64,000 bases of DNA from Cytophagaceae bacterium. GTDB lineage: Bacteria > Bacteroidota > Bacteroidia > Cytophagales > Spirosomataceae. The notes under the pieces are model-generated. The model had not been told where the DNA came from and did not search any database. It saw only the letters and a list, made by a program, of their open reading frames with translations. Shown piece by piece: positions 36,614 to 47,132 of the stretch. The stretch covers positions 3,038,001-3,102,000 of the forward strand of contig JADKIR010000004.1 of the NCBI GenBank assembly GCA_016722655.1. The letters run 5' to 3'. Position 1 is the first letter of the stretch. Each line of letters starts with the position of its first letter. The position numbers were made by a program, and so were the translations under genes.

Positions 36614-37153
36614 TTACAGTTCCTTCAGTGAATGGATAATTTTATTCATCCGTTCTGTATATTGTGCCTCTTTATTGGCTAGCGTCCAGGCCATGACCTG
36701 GTAATAAGTATCTTTTCCTTCGACAAATGCAACAGAATAAAAAGCATCCAGGCCCTCAACTTTTCCAGATAATCTGATGTGTTTTGCCGGCATATTATTT
36801 ACCACAGTATCAATTAATGCGGTCTTTTTGGTAATTTTCATGTTTTTTTCCAAGCCCTGGACCAGCAGGCAGGAATAACCATTAATATCGTTGGGGTATA
36901 ATTCAGTGAGATTGTTTTCTTCCAGTGACTTCTTCATTTCACTTTTGGTATCTTCTATCACCACCACATAAAATTCTTTTACCATGTTTTGATATTGCAA
37001 AGTTGCATCTTCGTTTAATTCAGTCGATTTCGACAAAAATGATGGCAGAGTAAGTGAGAATTTTTTTTCTATCGTCACCACTTGATCGGTTTCGGTGGTT
37101 TGACAAGAAATCATAATAAATGACACCAGAATGGCGAAGATTATTTTTTTCAT
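36614..37153 (-). CDS. Lipoprotein of unknown function
   Basis: A 179-residue lipoprotein (signal ILVSFIMISC). The rest is a globular alpha/beta domain beginning VVTIEKKFSLTLPSFLSKS, with TLQYQNMVKEFYVVVIED and a C-terminal helix ERMNKIIHSLKEL. Such PsbP/MOG1-like small lipoproteins are common in the phylum, but no name can be given. It lies 57 bp upstream of the GNAT gene. Confidence 0.6.
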   Translation of the reverse strand: MKKIIFAILVSFIMISCQTTETDQVVTIEKKFSLTLPSFLSKSTELNEDATLQYQNMVKEFYVVVIEDTKSEMKKSLEENNLTELYPNDINGYSCLLVQGLEKNMKITKKTALIDTVVNNMPAKHIRLSGKVEGLDAFYSVAFVEGKDTYYQVMAWTLANKEAQYTERMNKIIHSLKEL

Positions 37154-37317
37154 GGTTTGTGTTAATTTTTAGAATTTTTTAAAAGCATTGGCATATTTAA
37201 CCAAAAATTTTGCGGTTACTGAATACGAATTTATGAAATCATCTCAATTTTCAAATAAAAAACTTTTTAAAGCTTTTAAAAATATGTTAATACCATTTCT
37301 ATCGTATTGAATATTCA

Positions 37318-37365
37318 AAACGAAATACCCCATCTTTATTTCAATTATTAAATTGGGGTATTTCG
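37318..37365 (-). terminator. Terminator downstream of the GH13 glucosidase gene
   Basis: A perfect 12-bp stem (37321-37332 with 37354-37365) lies 20 nt after the stop and is followed on the minus strand by a short T tract. Confidence 0.65.
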
Positions 37366-37385
37366 AAAATTTCAATTTTGTTTAA

Positions 37386-39134
37386 TTAATTCAATTCCAG
37401 TACCACTGCTTCAAAAGGCTTTAAAGTGCCATCTTTCGCAGCATTGGCATAATTGCCAATCATCACTTTTGCGTTAGAAAGATCCAACCCGGTGTTTGTT
37501 TTAGCTGTCTCTTTACTGAAGTTTAACAGCACCAATACCTTTTTGCCATTGGCAGCCTCCCGGGTATAGGCATATACTTTTGTGTTGTCTTTGTCGAGCT
37601 CGGTGTATTTTCCATAAACCAATATTTCTTTGTTATCCTTTCTGAGTTTTATCATTTTACGCATAAAATGCAGGATGGAATTCGGGTCCTTTTCGGCAGT
37701 TTCTGCATTATTATTTACAAAATCAGGGTTGACTTGCAGCCATGGTTTTCCTTTGGTAAAACCACCATTGGTTTGATTGCTCCACTGCATCGGTGTACGG
37801 CTGTTGTCGCGACCCACTTCCTGCTGTCCTTTCAAAAAAGCCTCTGTGTCGCCTCCTGTTTTCTTTAGGTAGTTATAATGATTTATGGTTTCAATATCTT
37901 TGTATTGATTCACCGAAGTAAACCTAATATTACTCATGCCGATCTCATCACCCCAATATAAATACGGAGTTGCCCTTTGGGTAAGCATTAATGTATAAAG
38001 CATTTTTGAGCTTTCATTTTTATAAACTTTATCATCGCCAAACCTGCTTTGCATACGGCTTTGGTCGTGGGTAGTAAAGTAAACCGTTCCCCAGCCTTTA
38101 TCCTTAAAAGTACTGTCCCATTTGGTAAATACCGATTTCAGGTCGGGCAAATGTCGGTTGTTTGGATCGGGATATCTTCCGCTATCTTTTCTTTTTCCCC
38201 AACCCACATGATCAAAATGGTAAAAGGTCTGAAGTTCCCCACGGTCTTCATCAACATATTTCAGAGCATCCTGCCTTTGCACTCCGGCTCCTTCTCCCAC
38301 AGTCATGATGTCATATTTACTGAGCACTTCCTGATTCATTTCATGCAAATATTCATGCAATTTGGGGCCATTGGCATAATAGTTTACAAAATTGCCATTG
38401 TATTCTTTGGGCAATTCGGGGAAAGTGGTGTCTTTCGAAATAAACGGAATTACATCCATTCTGAAGCCGTCGATACCCTTTTCAAACCAAAACTTCATCA
38501 AGTCATAAACTTCCTGCCTTACTTTCTTGTTTTCCCAGTTGAGGTCAGGTTGTTTTCTGCTGAAATAATGCAGATAGTAGGCTTTGGTTGTGCTGTCATA
38601 TCTCCAGGCATTTCCTTCTTCATCGAAAAAACTCCAACGCTTGGCAGGATTTCCTTTTTCTTCGGGCCACCAATGGAAATAATCGCGGTAAGGATTATCT
38701 CTGGAAGACCTGGATTGTTTAAACCAATCGTGTTCGTCGCTGCAGTGATTCACCACCAAATCCATCACCAGTTTTATTCCACGCTCATGCATGCCTTTTA
38801 GCAGGGCATCAAAGTCTTCCATGGTTCCCATTTCTTTCATGATATTGCGGTAATCGCTGATATCGTAGCCCATATCATCGTTAGGCGAGGAATAGATAGG
38901 ATTGAGCCAAACCACGTCTATACCCAGACTTTTGATGTAATCGAGCCGTTGGATTATTCCCTTCAAATCTCCTACACCATCGCCGTCACTGTCCTGAAAA
39001 CTTCGGGGGTAAATCTGGTAAACCACGGCTTCTTTCCACCATTTTTGGTCGGATTTTTCCTGGTCTTTTTTGGAGTTGCAGGATACTGCAAGAATAAGCA
39101 TCAAGCTTATAAGTTTGATTATTAACGGTTTCAT
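37386..39134 (-). CDS. GH13 alpha-glucosidase lipoprotein
   Basis: A 582-residue glycoside hydrolase of family 13 (oligo-1,6-glucosidase/alpha-glucosidase group) with a lipoprotein signal (LILAVSC). Conserved blocks: YQIYPRSFQDSDGDGVGDL, the nucleophile Asp in GIDGFRMDVIPF, the acid Glu in MTVGEGAGVQ, and the third Asp in YFTTHDQSRMQSRFGD, where the usual NHD is THD. The THD change is unusual but the catalytic His-Asp is kept. It should hydrolyse terminal glucose from oligosaccharides in the periplasm. A terminator follows. Confidence 0.92.
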   Translation of the reverse strand: MKPLIIKLISLMLILAVSCNSKKDQEKSDQKWWKEAVVYQIYPRSFQDSDGDGVGDLKGIIQRLDYIKSLGIDVVWLNPIYSSPNDDMGYDISDYRNIMKEMGTMEDFDALLKGMHERGIKLVMDLVVNHCSDEHDWFKQSRSSRDNPYRDYFHWWPEEKGNPAKRWSFFDEEGNAWRYDSTTKAYYLHYFSRKQPDLNWENKKVRQEVYDLMKFWFEKGIDGFRMDVIPFISKDTTFPELPKEYNGNFVNYYANGPKLHEYLHEMNQEVLSKYDIMTVGEGAGVQRQDALKYVDEDRGELQTFYHFDHVGWGKRKDSGRYPDPNNRHLPDLKSVFTKWDSTFKDKGWGTVYFTTHDQSRMQSRFGDDKVYKNESSKMLYTLMLTQRATPYLYWGDEIGMSNIRFTSVNQYKDIETINHYNYLKKTGGDTEAFLKGQQEVGRDNSRTPMQWSNQTNGGFTKGKPWLQVNPDFVNNNAETAEKDPNSILHFMRKMIKLRKDNKEILVYGKYTELDKDNTKVYAYTREAANGKKVLVLLNFSKETAKTNTGLDLSNAKVMIGNYANAAKDGTLKPFEAVVLELN

Positions 39135-39301
39135 ATTTTAAAGTATTTTATTAATCAAATTTAGCCTTAAACTATTGTTTTTGCGAGAGAAATCGGTGAT
39201 TCTTAACAAAAGGATATAGAAGTCTTTAGTGATTTGAAGATTGAGGAAATCAATAATTTGATTTGGGCTAAGAAACTAGTCTGTGCATTTAAATAGTCAT
39301 A

Positions 39302-39340
39302 CTGAAACAAAAAGTCCCCAATTCGGAGACTTTTTGTTTT
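39302..39340. terminator. Bidirectional terminator between the GH13 and ABC/M1 genes
   Basis: A 9-bp stem (39308-39316 with 39328-39336) with extra inner pairing and T-rich sequence on either strand lies 48 nt after the ABC/M1 stop. Confidence 0.75.
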
Positions 39341-39384
39341 TTTAAACATTAAGAAAAGTAGTTTTTCAAAACATCCCTAAATGT

Positions 39385-42300
39385 TTAAACCCCTTTTTCT
39401 ACCACCTCGGCCGTTTTGGTGTTGTCATCAGAATGCCTGTCTATCAGCTTGTTGATAGGGTCAATTCCGGCTTTTTTTGGTTTTTCTTTTACTATGATGG
39501 TAAAAGTGTTGGCCTTTTTGTTCACCTTGTGTTTTTGAAGGTAGAGCAAGTTGGGCTCGCCTTTGATATCTTCACCATACACACCGACATCTATCCAGTC
39601 ATTGATGGCGATGGGTTTTTCATTACCCGAACTGTCCGCCCTGAATTTCTCGCTGGAGGTAGTAATCTTAACTTCAAAAGTCTTGTTTTTCAAGTCCTTG
39701 TATTCCACTTTCTCGGTTTTGTTCTCGAAAAGCGTGATCGACTCAAACATATCGGTGATGATGTTTTTCAGCGAGTCCGGTGTTTGAGCCTTGAAGTAGC
39801 CCAATAGATCATTGCTGGTCGGGTAACGCTTGTTTTTAGAATCCGGACCCGGGTACTGCCAGTCTTTGAGGAAGTTTCTCAGTGCCAGATTGACCTTATC
39901 TTCCCCGATATAATCCTGTAAAGCAAACATAGCCAGTGAGCCTTTTTGGTAATGGATGTATCCCTGACCTTCCACCATATTGAGCGGCTGTTCTTTTTTT
40001 CTTTCGCTTGAGCGGCCTCTCAGATAGCGATCCAGTTCATATTTCAGGAACTTCTGCATCATGGCAGGCTTTATGGCATGCTTCATGACCATCAATGCCG
40101 AATACTGGGCCTGGGTCTCAGAAAGCATGGCGTTGCCTTTTACGTTGGCTTCAGCCACCTGATGCCCCCACCACTGATGACCCAGCTCGTGTGCGGTCAC
40201 ATAATAAGGCATGTCGAGGTCTTCTTCGGGGTCGGATATTTTTTGAATAAATCCTATGCCCTCAGAGAAAGGAACCGTATTGGCAAATGATTGTGCAAAA
40301 TCGGCATACTTCGGAAACTCCATGATCCGCATCTGGCGGTATTGATATGGACTGAAATTCCTGGAGAAGTAATCAAAACTGGATTTCATGCTGGACATCA
40401 TTTTGTCCAGATTATACTCATGTCCTTTGTTGTAATAAATCTCTAAACTCACTGGCTTACCATCAGGGGCTATCCATTTGTCTTTTTTTACTTCATATTT
40501 GGCAGAGACTATAGAGTAGAAATTGCACATCGGTACGTCCATTTTGTAGTGGAAGTACTTCCGGTTTTTCTCTTCCCACGATTTTTGCAAGTATCCCGGA
40601 GCGATGGCGGTCTGGTCTTTTTCGGTACCAATTACCATTTCGAAACTGATGTAGTCGGCATCATCCCCAAACAAACTTTGCGATAAGCCAATCGGGTCGT
40701 TTTGCTCCATCATTCTTTCTTTTTCCTTGAGCTTGTACTTTCTTCGCGTATCGTCATCGCCTATTTCGTAGCCATTGTTATAGCCGATGGAGGGGAAATA
40801 AGTATTATTGAAAAAAGTGCCATTATACACCACATTGGTGTTTGACCCATTAGCCACAAAGCCTTTGGTTTCAAACATCGTTTTGAAGGACATTTTGATG
40901 GAATCAGACGGAGCCAATGGTTTGTTCAGTGTATGAATGATATAACCCTGTTTTTCATATTTCCGGTTTTTTTTGGCTCCACCTTCAAACTTCAGATAGG
41001 CCAGTTTCATTTTGTGTTCCACATCGTTTTGAATATGGATTTCGGTCATTGGCTTATTGGTTTTGTTTTTGAGCCAATAATATCCTTCAGCAGTAAAATC
41101 ACGGGTAGAAGGATAAATCTCTACTTTCAGATTTACATCCACAATCTTGGGCTGAGGAAGCTTTTCAAATTTCTTTAGCAATTGCTCATACGTCACCTGT
41201 TCTTTTTCTGACTCTTCCCGGGTTTGGTAGGTATTGATTTTGTTGGTATTGTAAAAAACATAACAACCTGTCAGTAAGGTAGAAATTAAGGCGAAGATGC
41301 CAAATGTCAATACCGGTTTGGTCAATCTGAGTTTGCCCACTTTTAGACGGGTTTTCATCAAAGACTCCGAACCTCGCACCGACAATACCACCGAAAGCAC
41401 AAAGAAAACCACCACCATGGATAGCCAGTAGAGTTTTAACCAGGAGAAGGAAGTTACAAAATGCCCAAACTTATTCATGTCAGAATACCCACCCAATCGG
41501 CCGCTGCCAAACATAAACAAAGGATGCTGAATGCCCGCAGCTCCCAAGAAGAAGGTAACTAAAAAGAAAACAAACATCATGGCAAAGCCAATGAACTTGT
41601 TGTTGGACATCACCTGCACAAAAAACGAGAGTAGCGTGTAAAGCAACACAAAAGACAAGGTGCTGGTAAACATGGATTTGAAGTATAAGGACAGCTCAAA
41701 GTTGAAGTATCCATGTGCCGCCTGCACCAACACACCCATCAGTATCAGCAAAAGCATGATACTCAGATTGATGAGCATCATTCCGATGAATTTGGCACTG
41801 AGGTTTACCCAGTCTTTTACAGGTGTGGCGTCGATAATCAGATGGATGTTGGAGATACGTTCTTTCCAGATGAGTTCACCCGAATAAAACACGATGATGA
41901 TTAGGAAAAACATATCGAAGCCATCCAACATACCAATCACATTGGCCGTAATGGGGTAGGAGCTGGTGCCATACATTTTGTCGAAATAAAACGAGTCCAC
42001 GATGATTTGGACCACACCCACAAACGCGATGGCGATAAACGGTACTTCTCTGATGACCATTCTGAAGTAAAACCTGGCCTGCGTCCACATTTGTGAAAGG
42101 CTTGTGGCGAAGCCGGAGAATTGCATTGCCGAAGGTATCTTAACCAACTCCGGTTTTATTTTTTCGCTTACTTCTTCCTTTTTATTTTTTCTTTTGAAAA
42201 GCGTATTCCTCACTACATTGAAACTAAAAGAAAAGTAAGTGCCAATCAAAATCAAAAGGGCTATACCACACCACACCAATCTGTTCCAGAGTAAGACTCC

Positions 42301-43032
42301 CCCAAGTGGTACTATCTGTGAGTTTTTTTGTGCCGGCGTCCAATATTCGGTGTAAATGCTGAATGCCCTCACGCCAAACGGATCGAGCATGGCCGAGAGC
42401 GTTTTGTTGTCGATGTCGCTCAACAATGTATCTGACACCTGATAAAGTACAAAAAGGATAATACCCTGGGTGTATATGACAATGGTCGAGCGGCTCAAAG
42501 CCCCGGCGGCAAAGAATATCGCTCCCTGAATAAACAAATTGCTGATGCCCCAAACGATAAAAGGCTGGAAATAAGACCAGGCATCGAAGGCCAGCATTTC
42601 TTTTTCTTTCCAGGAAGGATCCCAGGGGAGAAATTTACCGATAGAATAGCCCGTCATGAAAGCCAACCAAATAGAGCAATAGATAAGCACCATGATGATA
42701 AACGAGCCGAAGAACCTTCCGAATAGGTAGTCGAACTTTGACATGGTGGTGCTGAACATCAGCGATTCGGTCTTGTGTTCAAAATCCCGCAAAACGGCCA
42801 CGCCCATGATGGCGGAGGCGATAAACGTGAAGAAGAACGTCATGATGATGGTCATGAAAGCCAGATTGTAGGGCGAGTTTTCTTTGATTTGCCCTCCGGC
42901 GATGCCGCCAATAGTGACGTATTTGGAAGTTACCGCTGCAAAACAAAGCAGGAATAATATTCCAAAATAGATATAGGTAGCAGGTCGGTTTTTTCGGTAA
43001 AAAAACTCAAACCTAATGATTTCTTTTAACAT
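39385..43032 (-). CDS. ABC-2 permease fused to M1-family peptidase
   Basis: A 1215-residue protein. The first roughly 600 residues are two ABC-2-type permease sets (about six and six hydrophobic helices), and the C-terminal roughly 600 are an M1 aminopeptidase domain with HELGHQWWGH (H948) and TEIH-, SETQAQYSALM-type motifs. The spacing between HELGH and the downstream Glu (about 19 residues) is the pattern of this fused family. Such fusions, with a separate ABC ATPase just upstream, are seen in Bacteroidota; the peptidase is predicted to face the periplasm. Function is unknown, possibly peptide export or processing. Confidence 0.88.
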   Translation of the reverse strand: MLKEIIRFEFFYRKNRPATYIYFGILFLLCFAAVTSKYVTIGGIAGGQIKENSPYNLAFMTIIMTFFFTFIASAIMGVAVLRDFEHKTESLMFSTTMSKFDYLFGRFFGSFIIMVLIYCSIWLAFMTGYSIGKFLPWDPSWKEKEMLAFDAWSYFQPFIVWGISNLFIQGAIFFAAGALSRSTIVIYTQGIILFVLYQVSDTLLSDIDNKTLSAMLDPFGVRAFSIYTEYWTPAQKNSQIVPLGGVLLWNRLVWCGIALLILIGTYFSFSFNVVRNTLFKRKNKKEEVSEKIKPELVKIPSAMQFSGFATSLSQMWTQARFYFRMVIREVPFIAIAFVGVVQIIVDSFYFDKMYGTSSYPITANVIGMLDGFDMFFLIIIVFYSGELIWKERISNIHLIIDATPVKDWVNLSAKFIGMMLINLSIMLLLILMGVLVQAAHGYFNFELSLYFKSMFTSTLSFVLLYTLLSFFVQVMSNNKFIGFAMMFVFFLVTFFLGAAGIQHPLFMFGSGRLGGYSDMNKFGHFVTSFSWLKLYWLSMVVVFFVLSVVLSVRGSESLMKTRLKVGKLRLTKPVLTFGIFALISTLLTGCYVFYNTNKINTYQTREESEKEQVTYEQLLKKFEKLPQPKIVDVNLKVEIYPSTRDFTAEGYYWLKNKTNKPMTEIHIQNDVEHKMKLAYLKFEGGAKKNRKYEKQGYIIHTLNKPLAPSDSIKMSFKTMFETKGFVANGSNTNVVYNGTFFNNTYFPSIGYNNGYEIGDDDTRRKYKLKEKERMMEQNDPIGLSQSLFGDDADYISFEMVIGTEKDQTAIAPGYLQKSWEEKNRKYFHYKMDVPMCNFYSIVSAKYEVKKDKWIAPDGKPVSLEIYYNKGHEYNLDKMMSSMKSSFDYFSRNFSPYQYRQMRIMEFPKYADFAQSFANTVPFSEGIGFIQKISDPEEDLDMPYYVTAHELGHQWWGHQVAEANVKGNAMLSETQAQYSALMVMKHAIKPAMMQKFLKYELDRYLRGRSSERKKEQPLNMVEGQGYIHYQKGSLAMFALQDYIGEDKVNLALRNFLKDWQYPGPDSKNKRYPTSNDLLGYFKAQTPDSLKNIITDMFESITLFENKTEKVEYKDLKNKTFEVKITTSSEKFRADSSGNEKPIAINDWIDVGVYGEDIKGEPNLLYLQKHKVNKKANTFTIIVKEKPKKAGIDPINKLIDRHSDDNTKTAEVVEKGV

Positions 43033-43065
43033 AGTATTTTAAAGATATTTAGGGTTGGTTTTTTT

Positions 43066-43935
43066 CTATTGCAAAAATATTTTTGAGAAATATACATCCT
43101 CCAGATCGGCGTCGATAGGAGAAAAGGTGCCATCGGGGTTCTGGTCGGCCAAAACATTGATGACAGGATTACCGCCAATAAGCTTTTCAGAAATTACTTT
43201 GAAGTTGGCTTTATAATCGTTGAGCTCGTCTTTCTTGATGCGTTTGGTCCATACCTTGCCTGCGATGCCACTGAGGGCTTCATCAGGACTACCTTTAAAT
43301 AGTACCTCGCCTTTGTTAAACACCGCCATGTCGGAGCATAGCTCTTTTACGTCTTCCACGATGTGGGTCGATAAAATCACGACGGTATTTTCGCCTAATT
43401 CTGAAAGTAAATTCAAAAATCTGTTTCTCTCGGCTGGGTCGAGGCCGGCGGTAGGTTCGTCCACAATAATCAATTTGGGATGGGCAAGTAATGCCTGAGC
43501 AATACCAAAACGCTGCTTCATACCACCGGAATAGCCACCAAGGTTTTTCTTTCTGGCCTCCCATAGGTTGGTTTTTTGCAAAAGAGCTTCTACAATGTTT
43601 TTCCTTTCACCAGAATTGGTGATTCCCTTCAAAACCGCAATATGATTGAGGAGGTTTATCGCACTTACTTTCGGATACACCCCAAACTCCTGTGGCAAAT
43701 AGCCGAGCGTCTTTCTTATTTCGTCTTTTTGGGTGAGTACGTTGATGTCGCCCAGGAATATCTCCCCGGAGTCAGGCTCCTGCAAAGTGGCGATGGTACG
43801 CATCAATGAAGATTTACCGGCACCATTGGGTCCCAACAGGCCAAACATCCCCTGATTAATCGTGAGATTCACATCTTTAAGTGCGTGTACGCCGTTGCCA
43901 TAAGTTTTGTTTAGATTGGAGATCGTTAATTGCAT
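43066..43935 (-). CDS. ABC transporter ATP-binding protein
   Basis: A 289-residue ATPase starting at ATG 43935 (MQLTISNL); the upstream part of the frame (to 43965) is a non-conserved run. Walker A is GPNGAGKS, signature YSGGMKQRFG, and Walker B LIIVDEPTAGLD. It pairs with the permease-peptidase fusion gene, which follows after 33 nt in the same direction, forming the complete ABC-2 system. A TATATTTG box (43991-43998, minus) lies 56 nt upstream. Confidence 0.92.
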   Translation of the reverse strand: MQLTISNLNKTYGNGVHALKDVNLTINQGMFGLLGPNGAGKSSLMRTIATLQEPDSGEIFLGDINVLTQKDEIRKTLGYLPQEFGVYPKVSAINLLNHIAVLKGITNSGERKNIVEALLQKTNLWEARKKNLGGYSGGMKQRFGIAQALLAHPKLIIVDEPTAGLDPAERNRFLNLLSELGENTVVILSTHIVEDVKELCSDMAVFNKGEVLFKGSPDEALSGIAGKVWTKRIKKDELNDYKANFKVISEKLIGGNPVINVLADQNPDGTFSPIDADLEDVYFSKIFLQ

Positions 43936-44263
43936 ATTTGTAGGGTTAGGGTAAAATGTTATCAATTAGAGTTTTATCTTATCTGAAAATCAAATATAGA
44001 TACAGGCCTTCCAAAAATAGTTTTTTTTTGATAAAAGGATTTTTTTTGGTTTGGATTCTTTGGGGAATTTTATCCAGTGGGAAAGGGGTCGGGTATGAAT
44101 TACTATATAAAGTTTCAAATGGATAGCCGGTGAATTTTTAGGGTTTATATTTAAATCCGGGGGATACCTAAAGACAATTTTATTTAAAGATAAAACAACA
44201 GATATGTTAAAATAAGTATTTTAAATCCTGAGGTTTATTTAAAGTCTATAATTCGGGTTTCCA
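43936..44263. other. Gene-free interval before the island
   Basis: No gene is supported in this 328-bp interval between the ABC ATPase and hsdR. It contains a -7 box for the ABC operon and A/T-rich sequence; it marks the left edge of the restriction-modification region. Confidence 0.5.
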
Positions 44264-47131
44264 TCAATTCAAATTCATACCATTGATAAAGGTTTCGACA
44301 AAATCAACGATTCTTTTCAAAATTCTGTCACCTACTGATTTGCGATGTAATGCACCCGGCTGGTCTTTTTCCTCCATAAGATTCAATACTTCATCTCTTC
44401 TTGGCTCCCGCTCAGAAAACAAATAATCCTCAATGAGTTTCTCGGTTTTTTCAGCAGAAAGATTTTCTTCCTTTATGATTTTGTTGAATTCATTGACCTG
44501 TTGCTGATTCCAGTATTTTTCAAAGCTCTCCACTATATCTTCTTCATGGTCGATATCAATGAGATTTTCATTAATAAATTTCTCTATCAACTCCCTTTTA
44601 CTCCTAAGGGTAACTTCGGTATTGAGTAGATTAAGTATCTCTTTTTCAACGCTATCTTTGTCTTTTTCACCGTTTTGAGCTTTGAGCTTTATCAACAGTT
44701 TGATTATATAGGATACATTGATGGTGTCACGGCGGATAAGTTCAAGCTCAAAGTCTATGTCTTCAAGGATAGAGGTTTTTTGTTTGTCGGTTTTATGGGC
44801 GATGGTTTCTTTCAGATCCTGGTATTTGCTACTGTAGTCGGCAAACTCCTGCTCAGGTAAGTGGAGATCTTCCCAACTGAATTCGGTAAAGTGTCCCATT
44901 TTCTTGTGCAACCTGATCAAGGCTCTGAAAGCCAGAATGAATTTCATCTGATCCTCTTCGGTATATAGTTCATCGACACTCTGTACTGACGCTGCGATGG
45001 ATTTGAGTTTTTCTACCGACAGATTAAACTGCTCCACATAGCTTTCATAGGGCTCTACAATCACCTCGGCTATGGCCTCTTTGTTACTAAATAAGGTAAT
45101 GGCCTCGTCGGTTTTTTCTTTAAGATTTCTGAAACATACGATATTGCCCTGGGTTTTGTTTTTGTCCAAAATACGATTGGTACGGCTAAAAGCCTGTATG
45201 AGCCCATGGTATTGCAGATTTTTGTCCACATAAAGGGTATTGACAAATTTGCCATCGAAGCCGGTCAAAAACATGTTGGCTACCAACAAGATATCCACTT
45301 CGTTGTTTTTGGTCTTTTTGGCTATTTCGTTGTAATAATTATAAAAACTCAGGCTGTCTTTGGAGCTGTGAGCGGTGCCATACATTTTGTTGAAGTCGCC
45401 GATGTATTCATCCAGTTTTTCACGCCGGTGCGGTTTAAGACCGTACAGAGCAGCGGGTTCTTCGACTACACTCAGTTCGGTTTTTATTTCGTAGTCCATT
45501 TCTTCTTCGTTTTGGGCAAAGCTAAATATGGTAACTACTTTGAGGTCATGCTCGCCGGAAAGTTTTTTGGCTTTAAGTATCTCATAATACTGAATCACAC
45601 TATCGATGTCCTGCACGCACATCATAGCACAGAACTTCCGGCTCTGGGTTTTCTGTCCGTGGTATTTAATGATATAGTCCGCAATGGCCTCTTTGCGTTC
45701 AGGAGCTTCAAAAACCTCTTTTTCGTCGATTTGCTCTACCTTGAGGTCAATGATGTGGTCCTTTTTTCGAAATGTATTGATATATTCTACCGAAAACCGC
45801 AACACATTTTCGTCGCGTATGGCATCGGTAATGACGTATTTGTGCAGGCATTCGCCAAATAAACTGGCCGTGGTTTGTTCACCGTTGGCGTTTTCGGCCA
45901 GAATGGGGGTGCCTGTAAATCCAAACAGCTGAATGTTGGTAAAATACCCTACGATGTTTTTATGGGTATCGCCAAACTGACTGCGGTGGCATTCGTCAAA
46001 GATAAAGACCATCCTGAGGTCTTTAATACCGCTCATTTTTTGCAGGTTACGACCCGAAATGGCATTGTTGAGTTTCTGAATGGTGGTTACGATGATGCGT
46101 TCATCGGGATTGTTAAATTTTCGGATGAGGCTTTCGGTGTTATCGGCACTGCTCACACAGCCTTTGCTAAACTTGTCGTATTCCTGATTGGTCTGATAGT
46201 CGAGATCCTTGCGGTCAACTACAAAGACCACTTTTTTTATGGCCGGGAATCGGGACAATATCTGGCTGGCTTTGAAACTCGTGAGAGTTTTGCCCGATCC
46301 TGTGGTATGCCAGATGTACCCGTTTTTGCTGATGTCATAGCTATGCAAAACTTCGTTTTCGCTTACCTTTTTGATGATGTTTTCGACCGCAAAATATTGA
46401 TAAGGACGCAGCACCATGAGTTTCTTCTCGGTTTCGTTGAGTACAATATATTTGCTGATCATCTTGCTGATATGGCAAGGCTCCAGAAACACATCGGTGA
46501 AGCCATTGAGGATGTTGTTGAGCGGGCGGTTTTCTTCGTCGGTCCAGTGAAAGGTCTGCAGGTATTCCTGCTTGTGGATACCGAAATTGCTGAAGTACTT
46601 GGTATTGATGCCGTTGCTGATTACAAAGAGTTGTACAAAGTGAAAAAGCCCTTGCCCGGCTCCGAAACTATGTTTTTGGTATCGGTTGATTTGGTTAAAT
46701 GCCTCTTTGAGTTCCAGACCCCGGCGTTTTAGCTCGATTTGTACCAGCGGCAGGCCGTTGATGAGCAGGGTTACATCGTAGCGATTGTCGTAAGTACCCG
46801 ACTGCGATATCTGATGCGTGACCTGATATTGGTTTTGGCACCAATGCTCGGTATTAAAGAATTCAAAATACAGGTTGTCGCCATTATCCCTTACGAGATG
46901 TTGCCGTTCACGCAGGATTTTAGCCTTTTCAAATACACTACCTTTACGAAGGGTGTTGATTATCTTTTCAAATTCGGTGACAGTGAAAACTACGTTGTTG
47001 TGTTTTTCGAGTTGAGTTTTCAGGTTGGCAATGAGCCCCTTTTCGTCGGCAATGGCGATATGTTGATACCCCAGTTTCCGGAGGTTTTCGATGAGTTGTT
47101 GTTCTAATATTTGTTCCGATTGCCGCGACAT
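44264..47131 (-). CDS. hsdR: Type I restriction endonuclease subunit R
   Basis: A 955-residue HsdR of the EcoR124-like type. The PD-(D/E)xK nuclease core is at RYDVTLLI (D119) and QIELK (E133, K135). The SF2 helicase motor follows: motif I TTGSGKT (K281), motif II DECH (379-382), motif III FTGTP, and later motifs through the translocase. It needs HsdM and HsdS to cleave unmodified DNA distant from the recognition site. It begins 1 nt after the RAYT1 stop, so it depends on the preceding gene for translation. Length and motifs are intact. Confidence 0.95.
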   Translation of the reverse strand: MSRQSEQILEQQLIENLRKLGYQHIAIADEKGLIANLKTQLEKHNNVVFTVTEFEKIINTLRKGSVFEKAKILRERQHLVRDNGDNLYFEFFNTEHWCQNQYQVTHQISQSGTYDNRYDVTLLINGLPLVQIELKRRGLELKEAFNQINRYQKHSFGAGQGLFHFVQLFVISNGINTKYFSNFGIHKQEYLQTFHWTDEENRPLNNILNGFTDVFLEPCHISKMISKYIVLNETEKKLMVLRPYQYFAVENIIKKVSENEVLHSYDISKNGYIWHTTGSGKTLTSFKASQILSRFPAIKKVVFVVDRKDLDYQTNQEYDKFSKGCVSSADNTESLIRKFNNPDERIIVTTIQKLNNAISGRNLQKMSGIKDLRMVFIFDECHRSQFGDTHKNIVGYFTNIQLFGFTGTPILAENANGEQTTASLFGECLHKYVITDAIRDENVLRFSVEYINTFRKKDHIIDLKVEQIDEKEVFEAPERKEAIADYIIKYHGQKTQSRKFCAMMCVQDIDSVIQYYEILKAKKLSGEHDLKVVTIFSFAQNEEEMDYEIKTELSVVEEPAALYGLKPHRREKLDEYIGDFNKMYGTAHSSKDSLSFYNYYNEIAKKTKNNEVDILLVANMFLTGFDGKFVNTLYVDKNLQYHGLIQAFSRTNRILDKNKTQGNIVCFRNLKEKTDEAITLFSNKEAIAEVIVEPYESYVEQFNLSVEKLKSIAASVQSVDELYTEEDQMKFILAFRALIRLHKKMGHFTEFSWEDLHLPEQEFADYSSKYQDLKETIAHKTDKQKTSILEDIDFELELIRRDTINVSYIIKLLIKLKAQNGEKDKDSVEKEILNLLNTEVTLRSKRELIEKFINENLIDIDHEEDIVESFEKYWNQQQVNEFNKIIKEENLSAEKTEKLIEDYLFSEREPRRDEVLNLMEEKDQPGALHRKSVGDRILKRIVDFVETFINGMNLN

Positions 47132-47132
47132 G

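Noticed and set aside
39385..43032. Frameshift between permease and peptidase parts of the 1215-residue protein
   Set aside because: The frame is continuous and the fused arrangement is known in Bacteroidota.
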